A stretch of DNA of 40,530 nucleotides from Bacteroidia bacterium (GTDB taxonomy: Bacteria; Bacteroidota; Bacteroidia; 2-12-FULL-35-15). The translations under genes and the position numbers were made by a program. This document shows, in pieces, positions 9,087 through 19,149 of this stretch (the first letter of the stretch is position 1; the number at the start of each line of letters is the position of its first letter). Under the pieces are notes generated by a model, which made no database searches, was not told the origin of the DNA, and saw only the letters and a list, made by a program, of their open reading frames with translations. The stretch is taken from positions 1 to 40,530 of the forward strand of contig JAEUTU010000121.1 of assembly GCA_016786925.1 (NCBI GenBank). Direction: 5' to 3'.

Positions 9087-10381
9087 TGGAAAAGACTAAA
9101 CATATACCATCGCTTACCGTGAAACATTTCGTGTTTGTGTTCTTTATAATATCCTTATTTTTTCCTTTGATACAACAACATCTTAAACTGATCAAAGAAA
9201 AACCCCTGGAAGGATTTTTTAATATTGAAGATTACCCAACATTAGCAATAGACAAATGGAAGAACGGAGAATTTCAAAAACAATTTGAAACTGCATACAA
9301 TGATCAAATTGGATTTCATGATTTTTTCATTGAGTTGCAGTCACAGATCAATTACAGCCTATTCAAAATTTCTAAAATACAATCGGTTGTAGTTGGAAAA
9401 AATGGCTATTTATACGTCAGAAATTATATTGATGCAGTAAATGGAAATGACTTTATGGGAAGCGCCTACATCAACTTACAAATTGAAAAAGCAAAAGTGG
9501 TAGATAGTATTTTAAAACAGAAAAATATTACGTTAGTCTTCGCAATAGCACCCGGGAAAGGAAGTTTTTTCCCGGAATACATCCCTGACGCTCACAAAAC
9601 AAACAATCATCCGGATAGCACTAATTATGCTTGCTACAAAAAAGCCTTTGCTAAAAGCTCTCTGAACTTTCTTGACCTGCGGGAATATTTTTTAAAAATA
9701 AAAGATACTTGTAGATACCCACTGTTTTCGAAGGCGGGTGTGCATTGGAGCGAATATGCTAGCTATATTGCTATTGATACCTTTAAAAATTATTTAGAGC
9801 AGATCCAGAAGATCTCATTAAATAAGGTGACAATCAAAGATTATAATTTTGAATTTCCTGCAAGACCTAGCGATTATGATGCTGCAAATTTGATGAACAC
9901 ATTCTCAATTATTCCACATTATAAAATGTCCTATTTCTCATTTAAATACAACTTTGCTCCTCTTTCAAAAACACAAAAATTATTAGTAGTTGGAGATAGC
10001 TATTATAGCTGTATAAAAGAAACTAAAATTCCATATTATATTTTTGACACTGTTGAGTATCGTCTTTATAATAAGCCTGAAATGAACAAAAGAAATGATG
10101 CTGAAAAATATTCGACAATTCTAATATTAGGCACAGATGGAACACTGAATCAATATCCATATAACTTTATTGATCAGCTATATGAACATTATTCATCATA
10201 TGATCAAAACTACAAAAATTTGAAATTGAAAGAATTTAGAATGTATACGCACAAGGTTCTTGAAAATATAGAAAAAAATAAAAAATGGAAAAATTTGATG
10301 CTCAAAAATGCAAAAAAGAAAAACATTAATCCAACTGAAGAATTTGTAAACAATGCTATTTGGCTCTATTATAACCAATAA
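9086..10381 (+). CDS. AlgJ/AlgX-like periplasmic acyltransferase partner (SGNH-type)
   Basis: A 431-residue protein with one N-terminal membrane anchor (about residues 10-30) and an SGNH-like domain. The block VVGKNGYLYVRNY corresponds to the GKDGWLF motif of AlgJ/AlgX proteins, and VVGDSYYS (Ser305) fits the nucleophile block. The His block reads SKAGVHWSEYASY (His220), where the better-known members have DTHW; the Asp of the triad is therefore Gly here. It would accept the acyl group from the MBOAT neighbour and place it on the glycan. The C-terminal 60 residues are very Lys- and Asn-rich and their DNA is clearly more AT-rich than the rest. It closes the five-gene run beginning at 3175. Confidence 0.78.
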   Translation: MEKTKHIPSLTVKHFVFVFFIISLFFPLIQQHLKLIKEKPLEGFFNIEDYPTLAIDKWKNGEFQKQFETAYNDQIGFHDFFIELQSQINYSLFKISKIQSVVVGKNGYLYVRNYIDAVNGNDFMGSAYINLQIEKAKVVDSILKQKNITLVFAIAPGKGSFFPEYIPDAHKTNNHPDSTNYACYKKAFAKSSLNFLDLREYFLKIKDTCRYPLFSKAGVHWSEYASYIAIDTFKNYLEQIQKISLNKVTIKDYNFEFPARPSDYDAANLMNTFSIIPHYKMSYFSFKYNFAPLSKTQKLLVVGDSYYSCIKETKIPYYIFDTVEYRLYNKPEMNKRNDAEKYSTILILGTDGTLNQYPYNFIDQLYEHYSSYDQNYKNLKLKEFRMYTHKVLENIEKNKKWKNLMLKNAKKKNINPTEEFVNNAIWLYYNQ

Positions 10382-10382
10382 T

Positions 10383-10416
10383 TTTGTATGATCTTTCCCT
10401 AAAAAATATATATTTG
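10383..10416 (+). promoter_or_regulatory. Putative Bacteroidota promoter for the GT2 gene
   Basis: TTTG at 10383-10386 and TATATTTG at 10409-10416 match the -33 and -7 boxes (TTTG and TAnnTTTG) with 22 bases between, slightly wider than the usual 19-21. It lies 20 bases before the ATG at 10436 and suggests that the GT2 gene starts a new transcript. Confidence 0.5.
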
Positions 10417-10435
10417 TAGAGTAATACCTAATAAG

Positions 10436-11170
10436 ATGTTTTATTATAAAAAATGGGCCATTGTGGTTCCTATGGCTAACGAGGAAGAAGATTTTAAACC
10501 ATTCATTGACATGGTTAATTTCGTAATTGATGAATTGAACCCCGGAAACGTTTATTTTATTATCGATAAAGCCTCTAAAGACCGCACCCTGGAATTGTGT
10601 CAGGAATTGTCGGCTAAAGACCCCCGATATGTAACTGTTTGGGCACCTGAAAATAAAAATGTGGTGGATGCTTATGTAAAAGGATTACGTGTAGCTTATG
10701 AAGCCGGCCATGAGATCATCATTGAAATGGACGCAGGTCTATCTCACGACCCAAGAGCTATTCCTATGTTCTTACGAGTTTTAAATGAAGGAAATGAATG
10801 TGCTTTTGGAAGCCGGTTTATCAACGGTGGTTCCATGGGCGACTCTCCTTTCAAACGTAGATTATTATCCAAGACAGGAACTGTATTGGCCAATTTGTTA
10901 TTAGGCACCAAACTAAAAGATATGACCTCCGGCTATCAGGGTTTCCACCGCGATGTTGTGGCAAAGATCATTAATCATGAGTTTAAATCAAAGGCGCATT
11001 TTTATCAAACAGAGCTACGTTATTTGTTACGTAAAAGAAGAATGTTTGAAGTGCCTATTCACTATCAGGCACCTTCGCCACGTGTATCAAAAAATGCGAT
11101 CAAGAATGCTTACCAAACCTTATTTTATTATTTCATCCAACGATTAATGGGTAATTCGCCAACATTATAG
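10436..11170 (+). CDS. DPM1-like family 2 glycosyltransferase (polyprenyl-phosphate sugar synthase type)
   Basis: A 244-residue soluble GT2 with the layout of dolichol/polyprenol-phosphate mannosyltransferases: WAIVVPMANEEE at the start, IIDKASKDRT, the nucleotide-metal block EMDAGLSHDP, FGSRFINGG and LKDMTSGYQGFHRD. No membrane helices follow the catalytic domain, so it is the short DPM1/Ppm1 form. It would transfer a hexose from a nucleotide sugar to undecaprenyl phosphate on the cytoplasmic face, providing the donor used by GT-C enzymes such as those nearby. Oddity: the DAD metal motif usual in this family is D99-A-G here, while the second GT2 in the window keeps DAD. It is preceded by a promoter-like element and followed by a 218-base non-coding stretch. 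Confidence 0.87.
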   Translation: MFYYKKWAIVVPMANEEEDFKPFIDMVNFVIDELNPGNVYFIIDKASKDRTLELCQELSAKDPRYVTVWAPENKNVVDAYVKGLRVAYEAGHEIIIEMDAGLSHDPRAIPMFLRVLNEGNECAFGSRFINGGSMGDSPFKRRLLSKTGTVLANLLLGTKLKDMTSGYQGFHRDVVAKIINHEFKSKAHFYQTELRYLLRKRRMFEVPIHYQAPSPRVSKNAIKNAYQTLFYYFIQRLMGNSPTL

Positions 11171-11388
11171 CTCCGAATTACGAATAGAAATCACATTGAA
11201 AGCGAATTTACGAATTACGAATTTTTAAAACATAGCTGTATTAATGAAATTTGAACTTATATTTGATAATGATGGAATAGCTTAAGTATCAGAGAATTCT
11301 GGCCCTTGAAATATTTGAAGTAAAAACAGAGAAACAAAAACGACATATAAACGAATTAACATTGCGCCCTTGCGCCTTCGCTATAAAT
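11171..11388. other. Non-coding stretch with TACGAAT and TTGCGCC repeats, possible relic element
   Basis: No convincing gene lies between the GT2 and the STELLO-like gene. The left part has TACGAAT at 11179, 11209 and 11216, the same heptamer that makes up the ends of the GxxExxY cassette at 21736-22197. The right part has TTGCGCC twice with an 8-base period (11362 and 11370). Short direct repeats like these recur around mobile genes in Bacteroidota, so this may be a decayed insertion. No paired inverted ends were found. Confidence 0.4.
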
Positions 11389-12399
11389 ATGAAATCACTT
11401 ATAATCACCTCTATTGCTAACGATCAACATCCGATTTTAAAACAGTTTGCAAAAGAATGTAAAGAACACAATACACCATTTATTGTAATTGGTGATACCA
11501 AATCGCCTGCGGAATTTAAATTGGAAGGATGTGATTTCTGGAGTGTTGACCGCCAGTTAACATTGCCTTTTGAATTGGCAAAAATCACCCCTACACGTCA
11601 TTATTCCCGTAAGAACTTAGGCTATTTGATCGCTATACAAAACGGAGCAACCGAATTAGTTGAAACGGATGATGATAATATTCCACGAAAAGAATTTTGG
11701 GAACCGAAAACACGTGAAGTAAAAAGTTATGCTTTTGAGAACACGGGGTGGGTGAATGTGTATCATTACTTTACAAAGAACATGATCTGGCCTCGAGGCT
11801 TTCCGTTGGAAGAACTTCAAAAGAAACAGATCGACACAGCTACATTAGAGAACAGAGCTATTAATTGCCCTATTCAACAAGGATTAGCAGATGAAAACCC
11901 GGATGTGGATGCGGTGTACCGTTTAACGTATCCATTACCTTTGAATTTTGAGATAAAAACCCAATTAGCATTGGGTAAAAATGCCTGGAGTCCGTTTAAC
12001 AGCCAGAACACCTATTGGTTCAAAGAAGCATTTGCATTGATGTACCTACCTTCTTATTGCAGTTTTAGAATGACCGATATCTGGAGAAGTTATGTGGCAC
12101 AACGTATAGCCTGGGAATGTGGATGGAGTGTATTGTATCACGAACCAACTGTTTGGCAAGAACGTAATGAGCATAACCTGATGAAAGATTTTGAAGATGA
12201 GATCTCCGGATATACCAACAACTTCAATATCTGTAAAGAATTACAAGCTTTAAGTCTAAAACCGGGTCATGAAAATATTTATGATAATCTAATCAGCTGC
12301 TATCAAAAATTAATTGACATTAATGTCATCGGAAAAGAAGAAATGACTTTATTAAAGGCTTGGATATCAGATCTGAAAAAAATAACAGATGGTAAATAA
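11389..12399 (+). CDS. STELLO-like (DUF288) glycosyltransferase
   Basis: I take the ATG at 11389 (336 residues) rather than a TTG 27 bases upstream, because the upstream codons come from the TTGCGCC repeat and the protein then starts MKSLIITSIAND, a beta-strand start typical of a nucleotide-sugar-binding fold. The protein resembles the STELLO family (PF03385): an N-terminal Rossmann-like half, NLGYLIAIQNGATEL, and the acidic block E92-T-D-D-D-N97 expected to bind metal and nucleotide sugar, followed by a conserved FENTGWVNVYHYF segment. No signal peptide or membrane helix is evident, so it should be cytoplasmic. The next gene, a membrane glycosyltransferase, overlaps it by 11 bases, so the two are translated together and probably act on the same glycan. 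Confidence 0.75.
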   Translation: MKSLIITSIANDQHPILKQFAKECKEHNTPFIVIGDTKSPAEFKLEGCDFWSVDRQLTLPFELAKITPTRHYSRKNLGYLIAIQNGATELVETDDDNIPRKEFWEPKTREVKSYAFENTGWVNVYHYFTKNMIWPRGFPLEELQKKQIDTATLENRAINCPIQQGLADENPDVDAVYRLTYPLPLNFEIKTQLALGKNAWSPFNSQNTYWFKEAFALMYLPSYCSFRMTDIWRSYVAQRIAWECGWSVLYHEPTVWQERNEHNLMKDFEDEISGYTNNFNICKELQALSLKPGHENIYDNLISCYQKLIDINVIGKEEMTLLKAWISDLKKITDGK

Positions 12400-14317
12400 A
12401 TTTTTTCAAAATAAACTTACAACCTCTGCAATTCTATTTTTAAGTTTTGCTTTATTTTTTTTCATTTCCTACTTTTCTGAGGCAACTTATGATCCCGGAG
12501 ATGGCATAAGGCATTATCTGATTTCAAGATATTGCTGGGATCACCACGACTTAATGCTTTACAGTTGGGGGAAACCCTTTTTCACAATTATTAGTTCCCC
12601 CTTCTCGCAATTTGGTCTATTGGGTATCAATATCTTCAATATACTTTGCGCTGTTGGATCTGCTTATTTTACATACCGAATTGCAGAATTGCTAAATTTC
12701 AAATATGCATTATTAGCTATCCCTTTTTTATTATTTACTCCAAGCTATTTTCCAACAATTAATAGCGGACTAACAGAACCCTTATTTGGTCTTGTACTTA
12801 TTCTTTCCATTTATCTATGCTTAACTGAAAGATATGTTTGGGCAGCTATTCTTGTCTCCTTTTTACCATTTGTAAGAACGGAAGGCAATCTGATTTTACC
12901 ACTCTTTTTATTGATCTTTTTGTACAGAAAAAAGTTTTTACAAATTCTTTTTTTAGGCTTTGGCACGCTTGTTTATAGCGTTATCGGCTTTTTTTATTAT
13001 GATGACTTTTTTTGGATAAAAAATCAAAATCCATATAATGGAAACAACAAAGACTTTTATGGGAGTGGTGAATTACTGCACTTTGTTCACAACCACAACT
13101 TCATATGGGGTTCAGCGCTAGGAATACTGTTTGTGGCAGGCTTGATCTTTCTTCTTAAGCCTTTGTATAAATCGGTTGTAAATAAAAAGGTCATTGAAAA
13201 TAAGCTTCCGGAAGAAACTATTTTAATTTATGGCTCATTCTTAATATATTTTATTGCCCACTCTTTCATGTGGTGGAAAGGGCTTGCCAATTCTCTGGGA
13301 TTATTAAGGGTGTTAGCCGGAGTTATTCCCTGCTCTGCACTAATTTGTTTAAGAGGATTGAATGGGATAATGCTACCTGTTTTCCAAAATAAAAAATGGA
13401 TAGAATATACAGTCATTACAATAACATTAGTTTGGGTAATAAGAAGTCCTTTTAAACATGATTATTTCCCATTTAAACTAGATCAGGAACAAGCTTTGAT
13501 AAAAGAAGCGGGAGATTGGTATAAGGAGTCGAACTACACGAAACATAAAGTATATTATTTATACCCTCTTTTGGCTCATGTTCTTGATGTTGATCCATTT
13601 AATCCTGACAAAGTAGGCGAACTATGGGGGCTATATCCATCTATCAAAGAATGGGGTATTGGTGCAATTCCGGATAGCACGATCGTATTTTGGGATGCTC
13701 ATTTTGGACCAAATGAATGTCGTATTCCACTTGACACAATTATCAATGATCCGAATTTTGAATTGATCAAAACCTTCAAGCCCCAAACAGAATTTACAAC
13801 ATTAGGCGGATATAAATTTGAAGTATACGTGTTCATGAAATTGTCGAAGCCAAAGCAGTTAAAAGAAATTAGTACTCTTTCCTATGACTTTGAAGAAAAT
13901 AAAGATCTACTAAATACAATTACTATTAACGAACAGCAAGCCAACAGTGGAAAGAAGAGCTGTGAATTAAGTCCTAAAAACGAATACAGTGCAACACTAA
14001 AAATTCCGGGAGACAAAATTCCATCAAATGCCAGTCTTATTAAATTTAGCACGTCTTATTACAAGGCACAAGGAGATAGCACTCAAGCTTTAATTGTTTT
14101 TTCAATAGATGATATTAATGGTAAAAATATAACCTGGGAAAGCCGATCTATAAAACCAGACAGCAGAGACAGCAAAACCAAATGGCAACAAATAAATTGT
14201 CAATTCTCTATACCCAAAAATTTAACTAAAAATGAGTTTGTTTCAATCTACATATGGAACAAATCAAAAGAAATGTTTTATGTAGATGATTGGAAAATTG
14301 ATTATTGGGGTTATTAA
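12389..14317 (+). CDS. Polytopic GT-C-like glycosyltransferase with C-terminal WNxxK/DD domain
   Basis: A 642-residue protein with about eleven hydrophobic segments in residues 10-350, then a soluble part. After the first helix comes YDPGDGIRHYLISRY, an acidic loop in the place of the catalytic Asp of GT-C enzymes (PMT/ArnT/mannosyltransferase type), which take sugar from polyprenyl-phosphate-sugar on the outer face of the inner membrane. Residues about 494-642 are a copy of the shared domain: YDFEENKDL, NSGKKSCELS, NITWESR and IYIWNKSKEMFYVDDWKI at the very end. The start overlaps the STELLO-like gene by 11 bases. Its stop is only 2 bases from the stop of the opposing gene, which carries the same type of domain. 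The exact sugar and acceptor are unknown. Confidence 0.78.
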   Translation: MVNKFFQNKLTTSAILFLSFALFFFISYFSEATYDPGDGIRHYLISRYCWDHHDLMLYSWGKPFFTIISSPFSQFGLLGINIFNILCAVGSAYFTYRIAELLNFKYALLAIPFLLFTPSYFPTINSGLTEPLFGLVLILSIYLCLTERYVWAAILVSFLPFVRTEGNLILPLFLLIFLYRKKFLQILFLGFGTLVYSVIGFFYYDDFFWIKNQNPYNGNNKDFYGSGELLHFVHNHNFIWGSALGILFVAGLIFLLKPLYKSVVNKKVIENKLPEETILIYGSFLIYFIAHSFMWWKGLANSLGLLRVLAGVIPCSALICLRGLNGIMLPVFQNKKWIEYTVITITLVWVIRSPFKHDYFPFKLDQEQALIKEAGDWYKESNYTKHKVYYLYPLLAHVLDVDPFNPDKVGELWGLYPSIKEWGIGAIPDSTIVFWDAHFGPNECRIPLDTIINDPNFELIKTFKPQTEFTTLGGYKFEVYVFMKLSKPKQLKEISTLSYDFEENKDLLNTITINEQQANSGKKSCELSPKNEYSATLKIPGDKIPSNASLIKFSTSYYKAQGDSTQALIVFSIDDINGKNITWESRSIKPDSRDSKTKWQQINCQFSIPKNLTKNEFVSIYIWNKSKEMFYVDDWKIDYWGY

Positions 14318-14319
14318 AT

Positions 14320-16389
14320 CTACTTATATCCTTTTAATGTAATATTCACATCATCGAATAATACAGAGGTTTTTCCTTTATTCCAAATAAATATTTCAAG
14401 TTTATTACCCTTTAATTGCTGTCCTTTCAAATTATAATTATAATGACAATTAGTCCAATCTATTGATTTCGTTTCAAGCAATATCTTATCCCAAAGCAGT
14501 ACATTTTTTAAACTATCGGTTACTTGAAAAGCAAACATTAAATCTTTAGATGCATTAGGGATAATTGTTTTAAAATCTAAATCAATGCTTTTTATTGCAG
14601 AAAAGTCTTTGCAATTAGTTGATTCAAATGAGAATATCGGGCCGAATTCAGTGCTATCATTCAATGAACAGCACTTTTTCCCGAAGCAATTATCGGAGTA
14701 AATAATAGTATGGGCATTGCCTATTCCATCAGACTTCTCAAAGTCATAGAAAAAAGACTGTTTAACTTCAACAATTGGTTTTGTTAAGTCAAATATTTTT
14801 ATGTTTTTGTATTCTCCTACCAAATGCTGAGTAAATGGCACTACAGCAGGATCGTTAAGTACAGTGGGGTCATGTACAATTAAATACTTTACACTATCAT
14901 TTAATATCTTTTCATTAAACCAATTGACCTCTCGTGGAAAAGGCGCACCAAAATCAGTATAGCCTTTCTGATCCATATAATACAAAGTAATATTTGTACT
15001 TGCATCTGGGATAGATATTACTTTATCATTACGTGAAATTCCCAATTGCCTTAAATAAGGCGTAACTTCACGGCACGAATTTTTCAAGTACTTAAAATCA
15101 TTTTTTAACCAATTAATAAAATCCTTGTTTTCTTTAGAATATGATTTAGGATAATCATCATAAGTAGGAGTATTAAAATATTTAACGGCTGTTTTTGCTC
15201 CTGCATTATATATGTTCAAAACAAGAAAAAGCAAAAAGATTATCTTGGCCCAATTAGATGCAAATATTTTTTCATTTCTCTCTTTTAATAAAACAAAGAA
15301 TGATAGTAAAACAAAAACGATAAATATTTGTGGTAAAATTAGATAATAATCATGGTTTTCAGGTAATACACCAAACCACAGACATAAATAAGATATTACT
15401 GCAAAAAAAAGCAAAAGGGTAATTATAAAAAATAATTTATTTGTTTTCCGAAATAGTAAAATTTGAGACACGAACAATATTCCAATAAATATGAGAGCCT
15501 CAATATTTAAAAACTGAGGAAGCATCATCCCTCCTATAAATACATCTAATCCGGCAATAATCTCCACCAGGGTTTTATCCCAAATAGGCAGGATTGTCAT
15601 CAAGAATACACCACGGTTGTGAATACTATTATAATAGGCTGCATAGGAATACCACGCAAATAAAATTATTACAACAAAAATGATAGCAGGAATAAGTTTT
15701 ATTGGTTCGATAAATATTTTTTTCTCTTTTCTAAATTTTAATATTCCCAATAGCTCAAGAAAAAATATAACGATCAAGGCGACTAAACTAATAGCTGTTG
15801 TAATCTTTAAAAGGCCAGCTATTAAAAAAAATAGCATGGAGCGATTAAAATGTTTTATGTTTCCACTTTCGTAATATTCTCCAAAAAAATACCATGCTAT
15901 AAAGGTGAGAGCTAAGGCTGGTGTATCCATCAAGAAGTTATTTGAATAGTAAGCCAAAACAGGAGAGCTAAATACAAATAGGGTAATCAGTATTGCCCAA
16001 ACAGAATCTTTCAATCGTTTTTCAATAAAACGAAAAAGGAAAAAAAGTCCAAAAATAACAATCGTTAAATTTACCAACCGGAAAACAAGTTCACTTTTGC
16101 CTGTTATCTTCCATATTAACGCAACTAAATAATACAATATGGGGAATTCGCTAGTTGCTTTTCCTGTTCCATCTAAACCTGACCAGTGAATAGCCGGGCT
16201 AAACAAATGAAAGCCCTCCTCCAAGTAATTGGTAGCAAAAGATAAGCCATCGCATTGTCTCCATTGATGAATGACTCCCGGTGGCAGAAAAAGGATCTGC
16301 TGATAATTGTAAACTAACATTAGAATTAGCAACAACATTAAAAAAAGCCATTTCGACTTTTCGGGAAAATATAATTTTGATTGAATCAC
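14320..16389 (-). CDS. Polytopic ArnT/PMT-like glycosyltransferase with C-terminal WNxxK/DD domain
   Basis: A 689-residue protein with about ten to twelve membrane segments up to about residue 405. The first outside loop reads [15 protein letters not shown], and [13 protein letters not shown] follows, both common in PMT_2/ArnT-like GT39-related enzymes; the Asp of CDG would be the catalytic acid. Residues about 543-689 are a copy of the shared domain: [25 protein letters not shown] and [18 protein letters not shown]. The start codon is GTG and overlaps the stop of the upstream GT2 gene (GTGA). It is the last gene of the minus-strand run; no terminator fits between it and the convergent gene. 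Confidence 0.78.
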   Translation of the reverse strand: MIQSKLYFPEKSKWLFLMLLLILMLVYNYQQILFLPPGVIHQWRQCDGLSFATNYLEEGFHLFSPAIHWSGLDGTGKATSEFPILYYLVALIWKITGKSELVFRLVNLTIVIFGLFFLFRFIEKRLKDSVWAILITLFVFSSPVLAYYSNNFLMDTPALALTFIAWYFFGEYYESGNIKHFNRSMLFFLIAGLLKITTAISLVALIVIFFLELLGILKFRKEKKIFIEPIKLIPAIIFVVIILFAWYSYAAYYNSIHNRGVFLMTILPIWDKTLVEIIAGLDVFIGGMMLPQFLNIEALIFIGILFVSQILLFRKTNKLFFIITLLLFFAVISYLCLWFGVLPENHDYYLILPQIFIVFVLLSFFVLLKERNEKIFASNWAKIIFLLFLVLNIYNAGAKTAVKYFNTPTYDDYPKSYSKENKDFINWLKNDFKYLKNSCREVTPYLRQLGISRNDKVISIPDASTNITLYYMDQKGYTDFGAPFPREVNWFNEKILNDSVKYLIVHDPTVLNDPAVVPFTQHLVGEYKNIKIFDLTKPIVEVKQSFFYDFEKSDGIGNAHTIIYSDNCFGKKCCSLNDSTEFGPIFSFESTNCKDFSAIKSIDLDFKTIIPNASKDLMFAFQVTDSLKNVLLWDKILLETKSIDWTNCHYNYNLKGQQLKGNKLEIFIWNKGKTSVLFDDVNITLKGYK

Positions 16390-17105
16390 TTAAATAAATT
16401 ATACTTTAAAATACACCAGATCGCTCTAAACCCATCTTTCCAACCAATTTTTTTTCCTTCTTCGTAGGTTCTTCCATAATAGGAAATTCCCACTTCGTAA
16501 ATTCGGATCTTTGGAACACGGGCAATTTTGGCTGTTACTTCGGGTTCAAAACCAAAGCGCTTTTCTTTTAACTTGATGGATTGAATGGTTTTGGTATCAA
16601 ATAATTTATAACATGTTTCCATATCAGACAAATTCAAATTGGTAAACATGTTGGATAAAAAGGTGAGGAATTTATTACCTATGGTATGCCAGAAAAAAAG
16701 AATGCGGTGAGGTCTTCCTCCCATAAAACGGGAGCCATATACCACATCAGCAAATCCATTAACCACCGGTTTTAACAATACATTATATTCTTCCGGATCG
16801 TATTCCAGATCTGCATCCTGAATGATCAAATAATCACCTGTTGCCAAAGAGATCCCTTTGTGCAAAGCTGCTCCTTTTCCTTGATTGTATTCCTGGTTAA
16901 ACAAACGGATATCATGCTCTTTGTGCTCGGCAATGTATTTTTCAATTACCTCCTTAGTAGCATCCTTCGAACAATCATTCACTATGATGATCTCTTTCTG
17001 AATATTATTTAACAACTGAACTGCAATTACCTTATTCAGGATCAAGTGAATAGTTGCAGCTTCATTGTATGCTGGAATTACTATCGATAGTTTTTTAATG
17101 CTCAT
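16386..17105 (-). CDS. DPM1-like family 2 glycosyltransferase
   Basis: A 239-residue GT2 with [13 protein letters not shown] at the start, [21 protein letters not shown], the metal-binding IQD97-A-D99-L and [12 protein letters not shown], the pattern of polyprenyl-phosphate glucose/mannose synthases. No C-terminal membrane helices are seen, so it is the soluble DPM1-like type rather than the GtrB/ArnC type. It overlaps the upstream gene by 11 bases and the downstream GT-C-like gene by 4, so it lies between two putative users of its lipid-linked sugar product. It has the intact DAD motif that the other GT2 of the window lacks. Confidence 0.88.
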   Translation of the reverse strand: MSIKKLSIVIPAYNEAATIHLILNKVIAVQLLNNIQKEIIIVNDCSKDATKEVIEKYIAEHKEHDIRLFNQEYNQGKGAALHKGISLATGDYLIIQDADLEYDPEEYNVLLKPVVNGFADVVYGSRFMGGRPHRILFFWHTIGNKFLTFLSNMFTNLNLSDMETCYKLFDTKTIQSIKLKEKRFGFEPEVTAKIARVPKIRIYEVGISYYGRTYEEGKKIGWKDGFRAIWCILKYNLFK

Positions 17106-19149
17106 TATTCTCTTCTATTAGTTCCACTTCAATATCATCTATAAATATCTTTGTTTTATTTATATTCCACAAATATAATTTGATCTTATTATTGTCTATG
17201 TTATTTTCGGCTAGTTCTAGGCCACAAGACACCTCCCTCCAACCCGGCTCTGCTGCCCCATAAATGTGATAAACAGAGATCCATTGATAAGGCTTATCCA
17301 GATCTAAACCGCTTGTCGCCACCCATTTTAAGTCATTATTGTTTTCTTCGGTTCGGTACTTAAATTTCAATTTTAAAATAAGTCCTTTCTTTCCGGCCAT
17401 AGCACCAAGCTTATCAATTACCAATTGATCAGAATATTCTATTCCATTGGTCAACAGCATACACCTATTGGCTTTTAAAGAATCGCTATTCTCAACAATA
17501 TAATTGTTTGTCCACAATGAATCCGGCCTTTCGCAATCATTCTTATGAAAAAACAATCGCTTGCCTTTGGCGTAGTAAAGCTGTTCCGGACTTCTAACTA
17601 AAAATGCCGATGCAATTTTTACTCCCTCCAGCTGAACTGAACACAACTCTCTTTGATAACGATAATCGGTGATCTTTTTCCATCTGTAATCCCCTAAATA
17701 ATACTTCGCAACTTCTGGAGTATCCACATATACTAATCTTTTACGATCCTCTAAAGAAAGCATAGCTGCATTCAATTTGCCGGGGTAATTTTCAGCAAAC
17801 AGTTGAATAGATGTAGATGTATCGTTCTCGACAATTTGCTCTAATAACGGACGAGCCGCCAAACCCCAATAATCTGTTTCAAAATTGGCCTGTGCTTTCT
17901 GTAATCCTCCAACAATTGCCGAATTAAAATATAAATGCTGATAAGGATGCAATTGAATCATTCGGATGATCACACTTATGAAAGAAAGAAAAAATAAACT
18001 ATAAACTAAAAGAAGTATATTCTTCACTCGAATGCGCTCCATTAAATAGGCTGTTCCATATAATGCAATTAAGATAAAGGAACAATGCATGAAATAAAAG
18101 TGCCTTCCTGTATCAAAAGCTGGACTGTTAAACAACAATACGGCCAGTAAGGGCAGTAAAAAAATAGCTGCAATAATGAACGCTGTTCTCCGGTCCTTAA
18201 TGAATGTGATAGGCGCTTTTAAAAACGATATAAGTAAACAACCCGTACCAACAATAAATAGAAATGAATACAGAATAGGACGGGCAATAAAATTCCAGAC
18301 AAACAAATAATGCCATGGTAATTCAGAAGCTTTCGTGTATTCACCAAAGTACAAAACCAAACCATCCCAGGGATATTTACTGTTTTCCTTTAATGCTTCT
18401 ATAAAATGGTAAACAGGATCGATCCACAATACCGGCCAGAACAAAATGATCAAAGGAATTAAAAAGATAAAATAAAAAGCAAAAGCCTTTAGGCCTTGTT
18501 TAGCACAATCTCTATTCAAAAAGAGATCAACTATAAACAAGAGAACCGTAAGCAATGGTAATAATATCCCTATGATACGGATATCAATAGTAAACGCACT
18601 CAACAAAGCGTAAATAAACGCACTTTTGATTCCGGGACTCTCCATGAATTTTAACATGGCATAAAGAGTAAATACTATAAATGCTAAAAAGATAGCATCC
18701 TTTGAATTATAAAAAGAATGCGAGTAAATGTGTGGACTCAGCACATACATCAGCACACCTAGAAGGGCCAACAAGTCTTTTTTAAAGATCTTCCTGGATA
18801 GAAAAAAGAAAACTATTGCAGAAATGAAAAAGGTTAAAAATGTAAACAAATGACGCATCAAAAAGATAGAGCGTAGCTCCTGCATCGAAAATGCTTTTTC
18901 AATGAATACCAACACCAGCTCAAAAGCAGGTCCGTGATATTTATCAATACCTTCCAACAATGTTTTTTCATCGTCATGGAAGATAAAATTATAGTTCGCA
19001 TGCCCATTATTTTTCCATTGTGAGTTCTCATCCCACGACAAACCATAATCAGAAAATGTAAAAAGACCAACAAGAAAATACACAGCGAAAAGGCCGATGA
19101 TAAGCCCTCTTGATGATCGTTGTATCTTTATATAAGTGGTTTCACTCAT
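17095..19149 (-). CDS. Polytopic GT-C-like glycosyltransferase with C-terminal WNxxK/DD domain
   Basis: A 684-residue membrane protein with about ten hydrophobic segments up to about residue 395. The first external loop is [11 protein letters not shown], with the Asp-Glu pair that marks the catalytic loop of many PMT-like GT-C enzymes. After a soluble linker, residues about 537-684 are a divergent copy of the shared domain: [32 protein letters not shown] and [18 protein letters not shown]. The ATG overlaps the previous stop by 4 bases (ATGA), and the GT2 gene begins inside its last codons. The soluble half should face the periplasm, so the domain could hold the acceptor glycan near the active site; that is inference. 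Confidence 0.76.
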   Translation of the reverse strand: MSETTYIKIQRSSRGLIIGLFAVYFLVGLFTFSDYGLSWDENSQWKNNGHANYNFIFHDDEKTLLEGIDKYHGPAFELVLVFIEKAFSMQELRSIFLMRHLFTFLTFFISAIVFFFLSRKIFKKDLLALLGVLMYVLSPHIYSHSFYNSKDAIFLAFIVFTLYAMLKFMESPGIKSAFIYALLSAFTIDIRIIGILLPLLTVLLFIVDLFLNRDCAKQGLKAFAFYFIFLIPLIILFWPVLWIDPVYHFIEALKENSKYPWDGLVLYFGEYTKASELPWHYLFVWNFIARPILYSFLFIVGTGCLLISFLKAPITFIKDRRTAFIIAAIFLLPLLAVLLFNSPAFDTGRHFYFMHCSFILIALYGTAYLMERIRVKNILLLVYSLFFLSFISVIIRMIQLHPYQHLYFNSAIVGGLQKAQANFETDYWGLAARPLLEQIVENDTSTSIQLFAENYPGKLNAAMLSLEDRKRLVYVDTPEVAKYYLGDYRWKKITDYRYQRELCSVQLEGVKIASAFLVRSPEQLYYAKGKRLFFHKNDCERPDSLWTNNYIVENSDSLKANRCMLLTNGIEYSDQLVIDKLGAMAGKKGLILKLKFKYRTEENNNDLKWVATSGLDLDKPYQWISVYHIYGAAEPGWREVSCGLELAENNIDNNKIKLYLWNINKTKIFIDDIEVELIEENNEH

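Noticed and set aside
11362..11388. TTG start for the STELLO-like gene
   Set aside because: The extra residues come from the TTGCGCC repeat; the ATG at 11389 begins the conserved first strand.
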